Positions 27,035-37,054 of a DNA stretch of 55,119 bases are shown here, in pieces. The position numbers and the translations under genes were made by a program. A model generated the notes under the pieces. It worked only from the letters and a program-made list of their open reading frames with translations. It was not told where the DNA came from and did not search any database. Position 1 is the first letter of the stretch. Each line of letters starts with the position of its first letter. The DNA comes from Bacteroidota bacterium (GTDB lineage: Bacteria; Bacteroidota; Bacteroidia; Chitinophagales; Chitinophagaceae): assembly GCA_023415275.1 (NCBI GenBank), contig JAEZLJ010000082.1, positions 1 through 55,119 of the forward strand, read 5' to 3'.

Positions 27035-27505
27035 TTATAAAAATGCGGCATACCTGCCATTAATAAAATATTGTTCTTTAACCATAGAAGGAATCCGCCA
27101 ATCTAAAGAAAGAATAGCCTTAATAGATGCCACCAGGTCGTTATAGTTAGAAGGCTTTATAAAGAAAAGGTCTGCTCCCATATCATAGGCTGTATCAATA
27201 TTAGCTGGTCGGGAGGTGCTTGAAAATATTACAATTGGAATAGCGCTTAAAATAGGATTGGTCCGGATCTCAGACAAACATTCCAGCCCGTTCTTGCAGG
27301 GCATGTCAAGGTCAAGGAATATAAAATCAGGCACATAATGCTTTAATAGGTCCAGGAGCGCTTCACCATCCTCTACCACGCTCAGCCTTACCATAGGTGC
27401 AATTTCTCCTAGTGCATCTTTAAAAAACTCATGATCATCCCGATCATCATCGGCAAGTATAATAGAATTGATAGACAGTTGATTTGTTGCATCAACGTTG
27501 GTCAT
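27035..27505 (-). CDS. CheY-like response regulator, orphan
   Basis: 156-aa receiver domain with no output domain. The acidic pocket is ILADDDRDD, phospho-acceptor Asp 65 is in FIFLDLDMPCKNG, then VIFSSTSR and FFIKPSNY for the Thr/Ser and Lys positions. It belongs to the Rcp1-like group, as does the regulator at 24843, but sequences differ. No kinase lies beside it, so it is an orphan whose partner is elsewhere or possibly the CHASE3 kinase 2 kb away (inference). Confidence 0.93.
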   Translation of the reverse strand: MTNVDATNQLSINSIILADDDRDDHEFFKDALGEIAPMVRLSVVEDGEALLDLLKHYVPDFIFLDLDMPCKNGLECLSEIRTNPILSAIPIVIFSSTSRPANIDTAYDMGADLFFIKPSNYNDLVASIKAILSLDWRIPSMVKEQYFINGRYAAFL

Positions 27506-27748
27506 GGTTATTGGTTTGTCGGTTAGGGTAACTTGAACTTCGTTTGTAAAAATACAACAAGAAGAATGTAAATACAGGCAAAATACCTGCCGCTTCTAAA
27601 AGTTGGATCTTTTAATTGGGTAATTAGCTTGTTGGTACCAGGAGGGAACTTAACTAAGATTTTACCCGTTTGGGCTTAATTTAATTGTTTCTGAAAAGAT
27701 CTATTTTAATTTAATAATCTATTTCAAACCAATATCAACTTCTATACG

Positions 27749-28003
27749 ATGCTGCTCCAGGAATTTAAATATGAAACCAAGCAAACTAAAAAGCAACTGA
27801 TCTTGGATTATGGTGTTTATATTGCCAACCGCGTAAAGGATCAATATATATTACTCTTATATCAAATAGATTCCTTCTATGCAGAAGTTTTTTATGATTA
27901 CCAGGAAGAACAAATAGGATATATCAGAACCTTTAATTCTACTGAAGAGTTAAAACCTTATTTAAAAAATATTGACATCTCCCCGATACTTTCATTTTGT
28001 TGA
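27749..28003 (+). CDS. Small hypothetical protein, paralogue B
   Basis: 84 aa, the second copy of the small protein at 16118-16369. The two align from first to last residue with shared DYG/NYG, YQIDSFYAEVFY, LKPYLKNIDIS and a C-terminal Cys. There is no export signal or membrane segment. It stands alone between an orphan response regulator and a lipoprotein gene, with ~240 bp of AT-rich DNA before it. I do not recognise the family. Confidence 0.75.
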   Translation: MLLQEFKYETKQTKKQLILDYGVYIANRVKDQYILLLYQIDSFYAEVFYDYQEEQIGYIRTFNSTEELKPYLKNIDISPILSFC

Positions 28004-28165
28004 TCTGTTATAGATAACCTGCCATAAGTTTTATTCCTGCTGAGTTGTAAGTAAGCAACCTTCAAATTACTTACTCGTATTTATTGCTGTCTACCATGTG
28101 CATATGCATTATCCGCCCTGGATAACTTACCTCAGCAGTAAGATCGTCATTAAAAACTTAACTAT

Positions 28166-29317
28166 ATGAACAGGTTATACAACCGGGTCTTTCAATCATT
28201 TTCTGTGATTGTATTATTGGCTTCTCTTACCTCTATTACAGGTTGCAAAAAAGAAGTATCTCCAACAGGAGATAATACTGCCAGCCTCTTAAAACAGCAA
28301 CCCTATAAAGAACCTAAAACCCTTAAGGACTTTATGCAGGTGAACCTGGTGGCTAATAATGGAAATTATGGAGCGGCCCATATTGATCCACATTTAATGA
28401 ATGCATGGGGTATTGCATTCAGTGGTAATGGCATTGCCTGGGTTAGTTCCCAGGAAGGACATGTATCTTCTGTGTATGATAGGGAAGGGAATTTTATTCC
28501 TGCCCGGCCTGAGGTGGCCATACCTTCACCTGGCGGATCGACAGGTGGCAATCCAACAGGTGCTGTTTTAAATATTGACCCCAATACGTCGGATTTTAAA
28601 CTTTCTAACAATGCTTCTGCCAGGTTTATGTTCGCCGGCGCCGATGGTGTTCTTTCCGGTTGGAATGGTGCAGCTGGGAATAATGCACTGGTTATAACCA
28701 ATAATGCACCCGAAGCCTCCTACACAGGATTAGCAATGGCACAGGCAACATCGGGGGCTTATTATCTATATGCTGCCAATTTCAGCCAGGGTAGGATAGA
28801 TGTTTGGGACAAGAATTTTCATACTGTGGCCATGCCATTCACCGATCCTATGTTACCTGCTGATTATTCTCCATTCAACATTCAAAATGTGGGAGGTATG
28901 CTGTATGTAATGTATGCCAAATTGGGAGAAGATGGAGATGAGGTGGCCAAGCCTGGCAATGGCTATGTAGATATTTATGATGCTATGGGAACCCTTGTCA
29001 GCCGATTTGTATCGCAAGGGCAGCTGAATGCGCCATGGGGTGTAGCCTGGGCGCCGGCGGGATTCTTTACAGATGAAAGCGGGGTTGGTCAGCCAGCAGT
29101 GTTGATAGGTAATCTTGGCGATGGACGCATTAATGCCTATTCCACAGAAGGTAGATATTTAGGACAATTGCGCTCACATGGTAACCCTATAGTTATAGAT
29201 GGACTATGGGCGATTAGCTTTCCCCCTGCAACTTCAACCATTGATCCCAATCGTCTTTATTTTGCTGCAGGGCCTAATGATGAGAAAGACGGCCTTTTTG
29301 GATATATCACCAAATAA
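28166..29317 (+). CDS. TIGR03118-family lipoprotein
   Basis: 383-aa exported protein. The N-terminal signal ends in a lipobox-like SITGC (Cys 27), so it is probably a lipoprotein. The rest matches the TIGR03118 family: NLVANNGNYGAAHIDPHLMNAWGIAFSGNGIAWVS, GADGVLSGWN, LYAANFSQGRIDVWDKNF and FNIQNVGGMLYVMYA, a beta-propeller-like repeat pattern of conserved hypothetical proteins. Function is unknown. It is a single gene ending at a terminator. Confidence 0.88.
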   Translation: MNRLYNRVFQSFSVIVLLASLTSITGCKKEVSPTGDNTASLLKQQPYKEPKTLKDFMQVNLVANNGNYGAAHIDPHLMNAWGIAFSGNGIAWVSSQEGHVSSVYDREGNFIPARPEVAIPSPGGSTGGNPTGAVLNIDPNTSDFKLSNNASARFMFAGADGVLSGWNGAAGNNALVITNNAPEASYTGLAMAQATSGAYYLYAANFSQGRIDVWDKNFHTVAMPFTDPMLPADYSPFNIQNVGGMLYVMYAKLGEDGDEVAKPGNGYVDIYDAMGTLVSRFVSQGQLNAPWGVAWAPAGFFTDESGVGQPAVLIGNLGDGRINAYSTEGRYLGQLRSHGNPIVIDGLWAISFPPATSTIDPNRLYFAAGPNDEKDGLFGYITK

Positions 29318-29633
29318 TTATTGATTTTCATATTGTTAGATCAGAGGTTTCCTTTTGGAAACCTTTTTTTATATAACCCATGCTTTATACAAGCGGAGGG
29401 TGAATATGTACGTAATTAATTGGGTGATTAAACCCTTCCCAGGAATTTGGAAGGTATCTACTTTAGCACTGGTTTTTCATAGGATATTGGATTAATACGG
29501 GGCTGAATTTTTATTCCGGCCCCTTTATTTAATACGGCTTACATAGCCGTTTTGAAAAAAATGATTTGTAGGTGTAACTAATATTTACAATTAAGCGTCT
29601 GATAGATTATTGATTTATGAAAAACACTTTATT
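29318..29633. other. Gene-free stretch with three hairpins
   Basis: Three stems follow one another. The first, aggtttcc/ggaaacct at 29345-29364 with a T-tract to 29370, is the terminator of the lipoprotein gene. The second is an imperfect ggggc...gcccc stem around 29500-29525 followed by T-rich DNA. The third is acggct/agccgt at 29534-29550 followed by TTTT. Their order allows a short RNA between them, but no direct sign of a promoter is visible. Confidence 0.5.
29345..29370 (+). terminator. Terminator of the TIGR03118 lipoprotein gene
   Basis: Perfect 8-base stem aggtttcc / ggaaacct with loop tttt and a T-run at 29364-29370, 28 bp after the stop. Confidence 0.9.
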
Positions 29634-29732
29634 ATGAGACAAACATCATTTTTTAAAGAATACTCTTCACTTATTATCTGCCTGGTAAACTTCCTGTTGT
29701 TTTTCCTGATCACCTATTTTATGTCACGTTAG
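29634..29732 (+). CDS. Possible 32-aa single-span membrane peptide
   Basis: The frame from ATG 29634 to TAG 29730-29732 encodes a short hydrophilic head (MRQTSFFKEYSS), one hydrophobic span of about 17 residues and a basic end (MSR). This is the layout of a small bitopic membrane protein. It is just after the 3' end of kup, in the opposite direction. Small single-span subunits exist for other potassium systems, but no homology is claimed. The case rests on composition only. Confidence 0.35.
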   Translation: MRQTSFFKEYSSLIICLVNFLLFFLITYFMSR

Positions 29733-29773
29733 GAGAAAGTTTTCTATTGCTAAAAGTAATTGGTTAGCCTGGA

Positions 29774-31747
29774 TCAATGTTTTTCTATGCGTTTCAAACG
29801 CACATTGGTTACCGGGGCCACAATGAGCGGAAATTTTTCAACGGTAACATTACTAAGGTCAAGTCCAAAACCTCTTTCTTCTGACAGGCTTATAGTTTTC
29901 AGCCAAAAATGTAGTTTCATAATCAGCCGTTCCATAATAGGTAATTCATTGTCCTGGCTCAGGTATTTTTCCATGACTATGAATTGGAAGTCGCCAATTG
30001 TATTTGTCTTTTCGAGGCTTTCGTACCTGCTGATCACGTTAACCTCCCTGTTTTTAACCAGGTCTTCCACTACCTTTTTAAATAAAAGATTGATCCTGGG
30101 TTGCACCCGGAAACCTAACCTGAATTCCACCCTTATAATGTCATTTGGGATGATGTGTTCAACCGAATATTCAGAAGTGTAAGGATCATCAAGCGTGTCC
30201 ACATGTATCAGCCAGTAAATGTCAGCCCTTTTAGGCTTTTTGTTTAAGATAGAATAAATGATCTTATGTTCTATTTCTTTTGGGTTATCTGCGCTGGTCA
30301 GGTACACCAGGTGTGTGGCATATTTAGGCACTGACCTGTCATTGCTTAATTCCTGGATCTTAGGAATATAATTTTCCAGCCTGACAAATTCGATATAACG
30401 GTTTTTGATCTTCCTGGCCTTGAACCAGGTAAACATTACCAGGAATAATAAGCCACCAATGATCACAGTTACATAACCACCATGAGGGAACTTATCCATG
30501 TTAGCAAATAGGAAACTGAACTCTATAGTAAAATAAACAGCCAGGTAGAGGTATACCAAGGGCCGTTTGGTGCGGTGAAGTACCAGGTAATTGGCAAACA
30601 GAATGGAAGTAGCGATCATGCAGAGGGTTATGGCAAGTCCATAGGCTGCTTCCATATTGGATGCTTTTTTAAAATGCAGTACAATGCCTACACAGCCAAG
30701 GAAAAGAATAAAGTTGATGGCAGGGATAAACAACTGTCCCCTTGCTTCGGTAGGATATACGATGCGTAACTTAGGCCAGAGGTTGAGACGAATGGATTCA
30801 CTGATTAAAGTGAATGAGCCCGATATCAGCGCCTGGCTGGCAATAATGGCTGCGGCTGTGGCTATGGCTATACCAAAATAAAGAAACCAGTGAGGCATTA
30901 ATCCATAAAATGGATTAAAACCTGATTCTATCAAAGAAGGTGTAATAGTCTTTCCATTATAATTATTCAATAGCCAGGCACCCTGTCCAAAATAATTAAA
31001 TATGAGACAGGTTTTTACAAATATCCAGGAATACCGGATATTCCATTTGCCACAATGTCCAAGGTCGGAATATAAGGCCTCAGCTCCCGTGGTGCAAAGG
31101 AATACCCCACCTAAAATATAGAAACCACCGGGGTAAGTAGCCAGGAGTTTGATGCCATAATAAGGGTTTAATGCCCGGAATACATTCAGGTCGTCTGCAA
31201 AGTGTACAACTCCTAACACTGCAAGCATAAAAAACCAAAGCGTCATTACCGGGCCAAAGAACCGCCCTATAAAAGCAGTACCGAATTGTTGAATAAAGAA
31301 TAAAAAGGAAAGAATGCCCAGAACAATATAAACTATCGTGCCCTGGCTGATATGAGAAATGGAAGGTACTTGTTTCAAACCCTCAATAGCAGAAGTGACA
31401 GAAATAGGAGGGGTTATCATGCCGTCTGCCAGCAATGCAGCACCACCGATCATAGCAGGCACCACCAACCATTTCCGCCTTCGTCGCACCAATGCGTATA
31501 AAGAGAATACACCACCTTCACCGCGATTATCAGCTTGAAGGGTCAGAATTACGTATTTGATAGTGGTCTGCAGTGTCAAGGTCCAGATGATACATGATAA
31601 AGCACCAATGATCAATTCTTCAGAAACCGTTTTTCCACTGGTTATTGCATTAAGTACGTACAAAGGAGAAGTGCCGATGTCACCATATATAATTCCAAGA
31701 GCGATGAGTAAACCGGCAATGGTTACCCTGTTTTGTGAACTTGACAT
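29774..31747 (-). CDS. kup: Kup potassium uptake protein
   Basis: 657-aa inner-membrane K+ importer of the KUP/HAK/KT family, probably a proton symporter. It opens with the signature ALGIIYGDIGTSPLYVLNAI and carries about twelve membrane segments up to residue ~440, including NRGEGGVFSLYALVRRR and TGAEALYSDLGHCG. The remaining ~215 residues are a hydrophilic cytoplasmic domain, as usual. Length and motifs are complete. It follows the sulfatase-like gene in the same direction with a 134-bp gap, so it may have its own promoter. Confidence 0.97.
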   Translation of the reverse strand: MSSSQNRVTIAGLLIALGIIYGDIGTSPLYVLNAITSGKTVSEELIIGALSCIIWTLTLQTTIKYVILTLQADNRGEGGVFSLYALVRRRRKWLVVPAMIGGAALLADGMITPPISVTSAIEGLKQVPSISHISQGTIVYIVLGILSFLFFIQQFGTAFIGRFFGPVMTLWFFMLAVLGVVHFADDLNVFRALNPYYGIKLLATYPGGFYILGGVFLCTTGAEALYSDLGHCGKWNIRYSWIFVKTCLIFNYFGQGAWLLNNYNGKTITPSLIESGFNPFYGLMPHWFLYFGIAIATAAAIIASQALISGSFTLISESIRLNLWPKLRIVYPTEARGQLFIPAINFILFLGCVGIVLHFKKASNMEAAYGLAITLCMIATSILFANYLVLHRTKRPLVYLYLAVYFTIEFSFLFANMDKFPHGGYVTVIIGGLLFLVMFTWFKARKIKNRYIEFVRLENYIPKIQELSNDRSVPKYATHLVYLTSADNPKEIEHKIIYSILNKKPKRADIYWLIHVDTLDDPYTSEYSVEHIIPNDIIRVEFRLGFRVQPRINLLFKKVVEDLVKNREVNVISRYESLEKTNTIGDFQFIVMEKYLSQDNELPIMERLIMKLHFWLKTISLSEERGFGLDLSNVTVEKFPLIVAPVTNVRLKRIEKH

Positions 31748-31881
31748 TGAACTAAAATAAGCGGTAAAGGTATAGGATTCTTGAGCCTGGGAGCCTGAAA
31801 ATAAAGGATAAGAACCAAAATTTGTTTGATGTAAACTACCATACCAGCTGCCTGTTAATAGAAGGCATGAAATGAAACAGG

Positions 31882-34254
31882 TTAATTTTTAGTTTTTGAC
31901 CATCTTTTGTATGTGCCATCAACAAATTGAAGCCAACCTGCCAGCATTTCCTTTTCTTGTTTGGCAATTTGAGGAAATGCTTGCTTTTTGTTATTTAGTT
32001 CGCCAGGGTCGGTAGTCAAGTCAAATAATTCTTCTTCCTCCGTATCTACATTATATATGTATTTCCAATTGCCATAGCGGGTACCCATAATAAGATCTGT
32101 ATAAGGACTAACAAAAAAGCTCCGTTTTGGAGCAGCTCCCTTGTCTACCATACTTGATCCTTGCCAGGTGGATGGTTTATCTATTCCTAATATATGGGCA
32201 ACCGTAGGGGCTAAATCAAGCATGCCGTACACTTTTTTTTCTTGGCTGCCATTGAATAAAAGGGGGTTATAGAATATGCAGGGAATGTGAACATTTTCCT
32301 CGTATATCCTGGAAGCATGGAGTTTCTGATCATGGGTATTAAAAGCTTCGCCATGATCGGCAAGGAAAATGACGAGTGTTTTATTTAATTGCTCCGAACG
32401 CTGCAGCGAAGTCATTAGCTTATCAAAAACCTGGTCGGTATGATGCAGGGCATTTAGATACCGGTTCAAAGTTTCATTGGTACTGTATGGGTTATTCGTG
32501 TTGCTGTAATAAGGGTTATGCGTTTGGTTAGTCCATAGCAGGCTGAAAGTTTTGCTGCCTTGATTTTTTGCCAGCCAGTTTAGATACCCGTTTACCATAC
32601 ACGAATCATCCAGACCATCGATATTTGATTTTGTTGTGTTAAACAGGTTTTGGCAAGCAATGGATCTATTGTCTTCTATAGTTTCAAAACCCTGTGCAGC
32701 AGCGTAAGTACGCATGCCTGCGTAATCAAGGTTTGAAGAAAAAAATAGTGATGTTTTCCAATTGCTTAAACTAAGTAATTGGGGTAAGGATGGTTTTGGT
32801 AATTGTATTTTTTCCAATAAAGCAGACCTATAATCAATCATGGGGTAGATTCCGGAAAGTAGGGAAAGCATGGAATTGGGAGTGCTGGGAATATGAGCAT
32901 ACATGTTTTCATATTGCCTGGATATAGCCCGCCATTTTTTCAAAGAAGGAGTGCAATTGTATGATGAGTCATAAACACTGATATACCTGGCAGGGGTGGA
33001 TTCAGACACAAAAAATATGATGTTGTCAACGCTATGTAAACTGTCATACATAGAATGCTTAGGTAGGGCAGAAACTTTGAAATAGTTTTTTACTGAATCG
33101 GGTACTGGCATCTTAGCCAACTTTCCTTTCCCAGGAGGATCAATTAAGGAATTAATGAATGCAAAAAAAGGCGTCTGAACCCTGGCTGGTTTTACATTGA
33201 TAGTATGGTAACATAGGTAGCTGGCCAACAGGCAGGTTATACCCAGCAGGTAACTTACCATTCGCAGGAGGTAGTTAGCCCGCAATTGTGAAAAAGTGAT
33301 GGCTAATGAAATGCTAAGGAATATAAATCCAATCAATAAAGCGGCGAGATTTTTCAGGTACCATAGGGTGAGCGTTTTGGCAGCGCCTACCTGTGCATCA
33401 TTGCCTTTTAAAAAATCAGAATAATACAACCATTTATAATTGAATGGTGTACCTAATTGTTTAACCACCTCAATGTTCAGCAATGAAATAAGAACCGTGA
33501 TAAACAGTAATACACCATAAGTTATCCCTATAGCTTTTTGTGGGCCAGGTTTATTTTTAAACACGAAATAAAGTACCAGGGTGATGCAAAAAAGGATGGC
33601 TAGCCAGGCCAGGTCAGGAAACAAAACACCCAGGTTGAATGAAATATCCTTTAAGCCTGCTATTTCAAATCTTGCAACGGCAACAAAGACACATGCAGCG
33701 ATCAAAAAGCCAGGCAATAAATTAAAAATGTGAAACAACCTTCTTTTCCTGTACCACGCAATAGCAATTAATAGAAAAAGAAAGGTTGCAATGAGAAATA
33801 ACTTCCCTTTTGAAATCATTGAAAAAGGAACTTTATAAAATTGCAGATGGGCATCTGTTAAGTCAATGTTCTCATTATGATTATTGATAGTGAAATAATT
33901 ATTATCCTTGTTTGTATCCCATCCTTCAACTTCCCCTCCTTTATTGTTTCTGGGAACCCAAAAATAATAATCAAGCCTGGTGTTACAGGTTACGGAAATG
34001 GTGGTGGAAAAGTTATCGCCTGACCGGGTCAGGGGAGTGTATGCATAATTATTCTTTATAAAGCTATTATGGGGCAGCCAATCAGATGGAGGGGTGTGCC
34101 AATAGTTGATGCCCCATATTAAATATACTTCTCCTGCCTGAGCGCTATGGTAAGTTATCTTTTTGGAAATGTAGCATGCGGTATCTGTTTGAGCATTGGT
34201 GCTTAGTTGAGTACAAACAACTATGATCAGATATAACAGGTGCCGGGGTTTCAT
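31882..34254 (-). CDS. Membrane sulfatase / LTA-synthase-like protein with N-terminal beta domain
   Basis: 790 aa from ATG 34254, chosen because it gives a signal peptide (MKPRHLLYLIIVV...TNAQ); the frame extends to 34305. Residues ~25-140 are an extracytoplasmic beta-rich domain (GEVYLIWGINYWHTPP; RLDYYFWVP) resembling starch-binding-type sandwiches. Then come about six membrane segments (~145-360) and an alkaline-phosphatase-superfamily domain: NIIFFVSEST (metal Glu), HIPSTPNSMLSLLSGIYP (likely nucleophile Thr/Ser), FLADHGEAFNTHD (metal Asp-His) and a later HASRIYEENVHIPCIFY. This is the architecture of phosphoethanolamine or glycerol-phosphate transferases, with an unusual N-terminal addition. 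The substrate is unknown. Confidence 0.8.
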   Translation of the reverse strand: MKPRHLLYLIIVVCTQLSTNAQTDTACYISKKITYHSAQAGEVYLIWGINYWHTPPSDWLPHNSFIKNNYAYTPLTRSGDNFSTTISVTCNTRLDYYFWVPRNNKGGEVEGWDTNKDNNYFTINNHNENIDLTDAHLQFYKVPFSMISKGKLFLIATFLFLLIAIAWYRKRRLFHIFNLLPGFLIAACVFVAVARFEIAGLKDISFNLGVLFPDLAWLAILFCITLVLYFVFKNKPGPQKAIGITYGVLLFITVLISLLNIEVVKQLGTPFNYKWLYYSDFLKGNDAQVGAAKTLTLWYLKNLAALLIGFIFLSISLAITFSQLRANYLLRMVSYLLGITCLLASYLCYHTINVKPARVQTPFFAFINSLIDPPGKGKLAKMPVPDSVKNYFKVSALPKHSMYDSLHSVDNIIFFVSESTPARYISVYDSSYNCTPSLKKWRAISRQYENMYAHIPSTPNSMLSLLSGIYPMIDYRSALLEKIQLPKPSLPQLLSLSNWKTSLFFSSNLDYAGMRTYAAAQGFETIEDNRSIACQNLFNTTKSNIDGLDDSCMVNGYLNWLAKNQGSKTFSLLWTNQTHNPYYSNTNNPYSTNETLNRYLNALHHTDQVFDKLMTSLQRSEQLNKTLVIFLADHGEAFNTHDQKLHASRIYEENVHIPCIFYNPLLFNGSQEKKVYGMLDLAPTVAHILGIDKPSTWQGSSMVDKGAAPKRSFFVSPYTDLIMGTRYGNWKYIYNVDTEEEELFDLTTDPGELNNKKQAFPQIAKQEKEMLAGWLQFVDGTYKRWSKTKN

Positions 34255-34486
34255 GCTTTGTTTCCTTGGTGAAGTGGGTATTAAGATAATATTTACATCC
34301 AGCATTGCAATGCCCAGGTATAAACAGCAGGCCTGTTCACATGTATATTCTATATTTATAATGGTAACATCTTCTATATTTTAGCCTGGCACATTGATCA
34401 AAACGATATGGGCAAATGATGCTTATCAGCTTTTATAAACAGGCTGGAGATTATTTTGCCTGTCGGGCATAGAATGCCTGTAAAAT

Positions 34487-36538
34487 ATGATCAGGAAAGA
34501 ACTGTTAGAACCCCAAAGTATTGTTATCGTGGGTGCATCCAATGACACCTCAAAACCGGGTGGTAAAGTGCTTTACAACATCCTTCAAAACCATTTTCAA
34601 GGTAAAGTTTATGGTGTCAATCCCAAAGAAACCATTGTTCAGGGGGTTACCTGTTTTCAGGATTGCCATTCGTTGCCTGCTATAGACCTGGCAATTATAG
34701 CCATTGCGGCAAACCATGTGGAAGAAGCGATTAATATACTGGCATATGAAAAGCAATGTAAAGCGTTTATCCTGTTCTCTGCAGGATTCAGTGAAATAGG
34801 ATCAGCAGGAAAATGTCTTGAACAGCGTTGTGTAAAAATAATCAATGATGTGGGTGGCACTTTGGTTGGTCCTAATTGTATTGGAGTCATCACTGGTTCT
34901 TATAAGGGGGTTTTTGCCGGCCCCATTCCTCAATATGACCCTATGGGTTGTGATTGCGTTTCTGCTTCCGGCGCCACGATGGTATATATCCTGGAAATGG
35001 CAATCCCAAGAGGGCTAAGGTTTAGGGATATTTTCTCAGTAGGAAACTGTGCCCAGATGGGCGTGGAAGATGTGCTTCAATATTGGGATGAAACCTTTGA
35101 TGAGCGCACCAGCTCAAGGGTCAAGCTGCTGTATATGGAACAGATCAACGATCCACAGAAGTTTTTGTTTCATGCCCGTTCCCTTGTAAATAAAGGGTGC
35201 CGGATTGCTGCTATCAAATCCGGTAATACTGAAGCTGGTTCCAGGGCTGTTTCTTCCCATACAGGTGCACTGGCAGGATCTGCTTCAGCAGTGAGTGCCC
35301 TGTTTAGAAAAGCGGGTATCATCAGGTGTTACAGCAGGGTAGAGCTTATATATGTGGCCGCAATCTTTACAATTCCACCTTTCAATGGTAACCGGATTGC
35401 CCTGATCACACATGCCGGAGGGCCAGGAGTGATGCTTACGGACATCCTGGTGAAGAATGGAATGAAAGTACCTCATTTGCAAGGGCCAAAGGCTGAGTTG
35501 TTGTTATCTAAATTATTTCCTGGTTCTACAGTGTCCAATCCAATTGATTTCCTGGCCACCGGAACAGCAGAACAATTAGGCGCAATACTGGATGCAGTGG
35601 AAAATGATTTTGAAGAAATAGATGCAGCTGTTGTTTTGTTTGGAACCACCGGCATGTGGAGCGTAGATGATGTATATATGCTCTTGCATGAAAAGATGCG
35701 AACCTTGAGCAAACCTATCTTTCCTATTCTTCCTTCTGCTATACAGGCTGCAGAAGAAGTGAGTCATTTTCAATCAATGGGCCATGTAAACTTTACAGAT
35801 GAAGTAAGCTTTGGATACGTATTGTCAAGAGTAAACAAAATGCAAACTCCTTTTCCTGAAGCCATACTTCCCGAAATTGATATTAACATCAGCCGGCAGA
35901 TTGTAGCAAAGGCACCCAAAGGCTATTTATCTACAGAAAAAGTATTTGAGCTTTTGCAATCAGTTGGCATTCCTACTGTGGCACAAGCTATAGTAAATGA
36001 TAAAACAACTGCATTGAACGAGGCCAAAGCACTGGGTTTTCCTTTGGTACTGAAAGTTTCGGGACTTCTTCATAAGTCGGATAGTGGAGGTGTGGTTACG
36101 GGCATATGTAATTCAGAGCAGTTGGAACAGGAATTTGAGAGGTTAATGTCCATACCCGGGGCAAACGGTGTCATTTTACAGCAGCAATTGTCGGGTATAG
36201 AAATTTATTTAGGTGCGAAAGCAGATGACCATTTTGGGCACCAGGTGTTATGTGGTTTGGGAGGCATATATGTGGAAGTATTCAAGGATGTTTCTTCAGG
36301 GCTTGCTCCAATAGGGAGGGAAGAGGCTTTATCAATGATCAGGCACTTGAAATCTTATCCATTGATCAAAGGTGCCCGGGGAAAGAGAGGAGTAAATGAA
36401 GAACTTATCATTGACGCTATATTAAGAGTAAGTGCATTGCTAAAAGCAATTCCGGAAATAACAGAGATGGACATCAATCCTTTAATAGGCCATTCTGATT
36501 TATTGACAGCAGTTGATGCGCGGATATGCATTGGATGA
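34487..36538 (+). CDS. ADP-forming acyl-CoA synthetase (acetate-CoA ligase type)
   Basis: 683-aa fused alpha-beta acyl-CoA synthetase that turns acyl-CoA + ADP + Pi into acid + CoA + ATP, or the reverse. Residues ~1-130 are a CoA-binding Rossmann domain (IVIVGASNDTSKPGGKV), ~150-450 are succinyl-CoA-ligase-like domains with the phospho-His in SSHTGALAGS (His 258), and ~465-683 an ATP-grasp domain (PLVLKVSGLLHKSDSGGV; EMDINPL). All are intact. Downstream by ~190 bp are four subunits of a 2-oxoacid:ferredoxin oxidoreductase, which makes acyl-CoA. The pairing suggests ATP recovery from acyl-CoA produced there (inference). Confidence 0.93.
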   Translation: MIRKELLEPQSIVIVGASNDTSKPGGKVLYNILQNHFQGKVYGVNPKETIVQGVTCFQDCHSLPAIDLAIIAIAANHVEEAINILAYEKQCKAFILFSAGFSEIGSAGKCLEQRCVKIINDVGGTLVGPNCIGVITGSYKGVFAGPIPQYDPMGCDCVSASGATMVYILEMAIPRGLRFRDIFSVGNCAQMGVEDVLQYWDETFDERTSSRVKLLYMEQINDPQKFLFHARSLVNKGCRIAAIKSGNTEAGSRAVSSHTGALAGSASAVSALFRKAGIIRCYSRVELIYVAAIFTIPPFNGNRIALITHAGGPGVMLTDILVKNGMKVPHLQGPKAELLLSKLFPGSTVSNPIDFLATGTAEQLGAILDAVENDFEEIDAAVVLFGTTGMWSVDDVYMLLHEKMRTLSKPIFPILPSAIQAAEEVSHFQSMGHVNFTDEVSFGYVLSRVNKMQTPFPEAILPEIDINISRQIVAKAPKGYLSTEKVFELLQSVGIPTVAQAIVNDKTTALNEAKALGFPLVLKVSGLLHKSDSGGVVTGICNSEQLEQEFERLMSIPGANGVILQQQLSGIEIYLGAKADDHFGHQVLCGLGGIYVEVFKDVSSGLAPIGREEALSMIRHLKSYPLIKGARGKRGVNEELIIDAILRVSALLKAIPEITEMDINPLIGHSDLLTAVDARICIG

Positions 36539-36728
36539 CAAATTATACGCATGTAGTTGCCAGCACCATTAAAACCTTTAAATAAAAATTTGCTCAATAA
36601 CTTCTATTCCAAAATCAACCTGGTATAAAGCTGATAATAATCATATGGCTGTATGACAATTTCAGTACAATTCAAAAGGTTTTCTTTGGAGATTTGAACA
36701 GCTTATCACTCCTATAAATTCCATTATC

Positions 36729-36992
36729 ATGGAACAATTGATTGCTGCTTCTGTTAAACAAAGAAAAGTAAAGGGAAAGGTCGAGATCAATATTCAAAAA
36801 TGTAAGGGTTGCGAACTTTGTACCCTTGCTTGCAAGGAAGGTGTTCTCTCTCTTTCTACCAGTATCAACAACAAAGGATATCGTTACATCATTGCTAATA
36901 ATGATCTCTGTACGGGGTGCGTCAACTGTGCACTGGTATGTCCTGATGCGGTTATCTCAGTTTTCAGAACGAAGCCTAAGAAAAAGGAATAA
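36729..36992 (+). CDS. 2x[4Fe-4S] ferredoxin subunit of 2-oxoacid oxidoreductase
   Basis: 87-aa ferredoxin-type delta subunit. Two clusters of Cys, CKGCELCTLAC and CTGCVNCALVCPD, hold two [4Fe-4S] centres. The N-terminal extension is basic. It is the first gene of the four-gene oxidoreductase set and lies 62 bp before the alpha subunit. It carries electrons from the TPP subunit to a free ferredoxin. Confidence 0.93.
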   Translation: MEQLIAASVKQRKVKGKVEINIQKCKGCELCTLACKEGVLSLSTSINNKGYRYIIANNDLCTGCVNCALVCPDAVISVFRTKPKKKE

Positions 36993-37054
36993 AACTCAAT
37001 CATGAAAAAGGAATGGTAACTACCAGTTAAGTGTACCTCAAATTAATATGAGAT

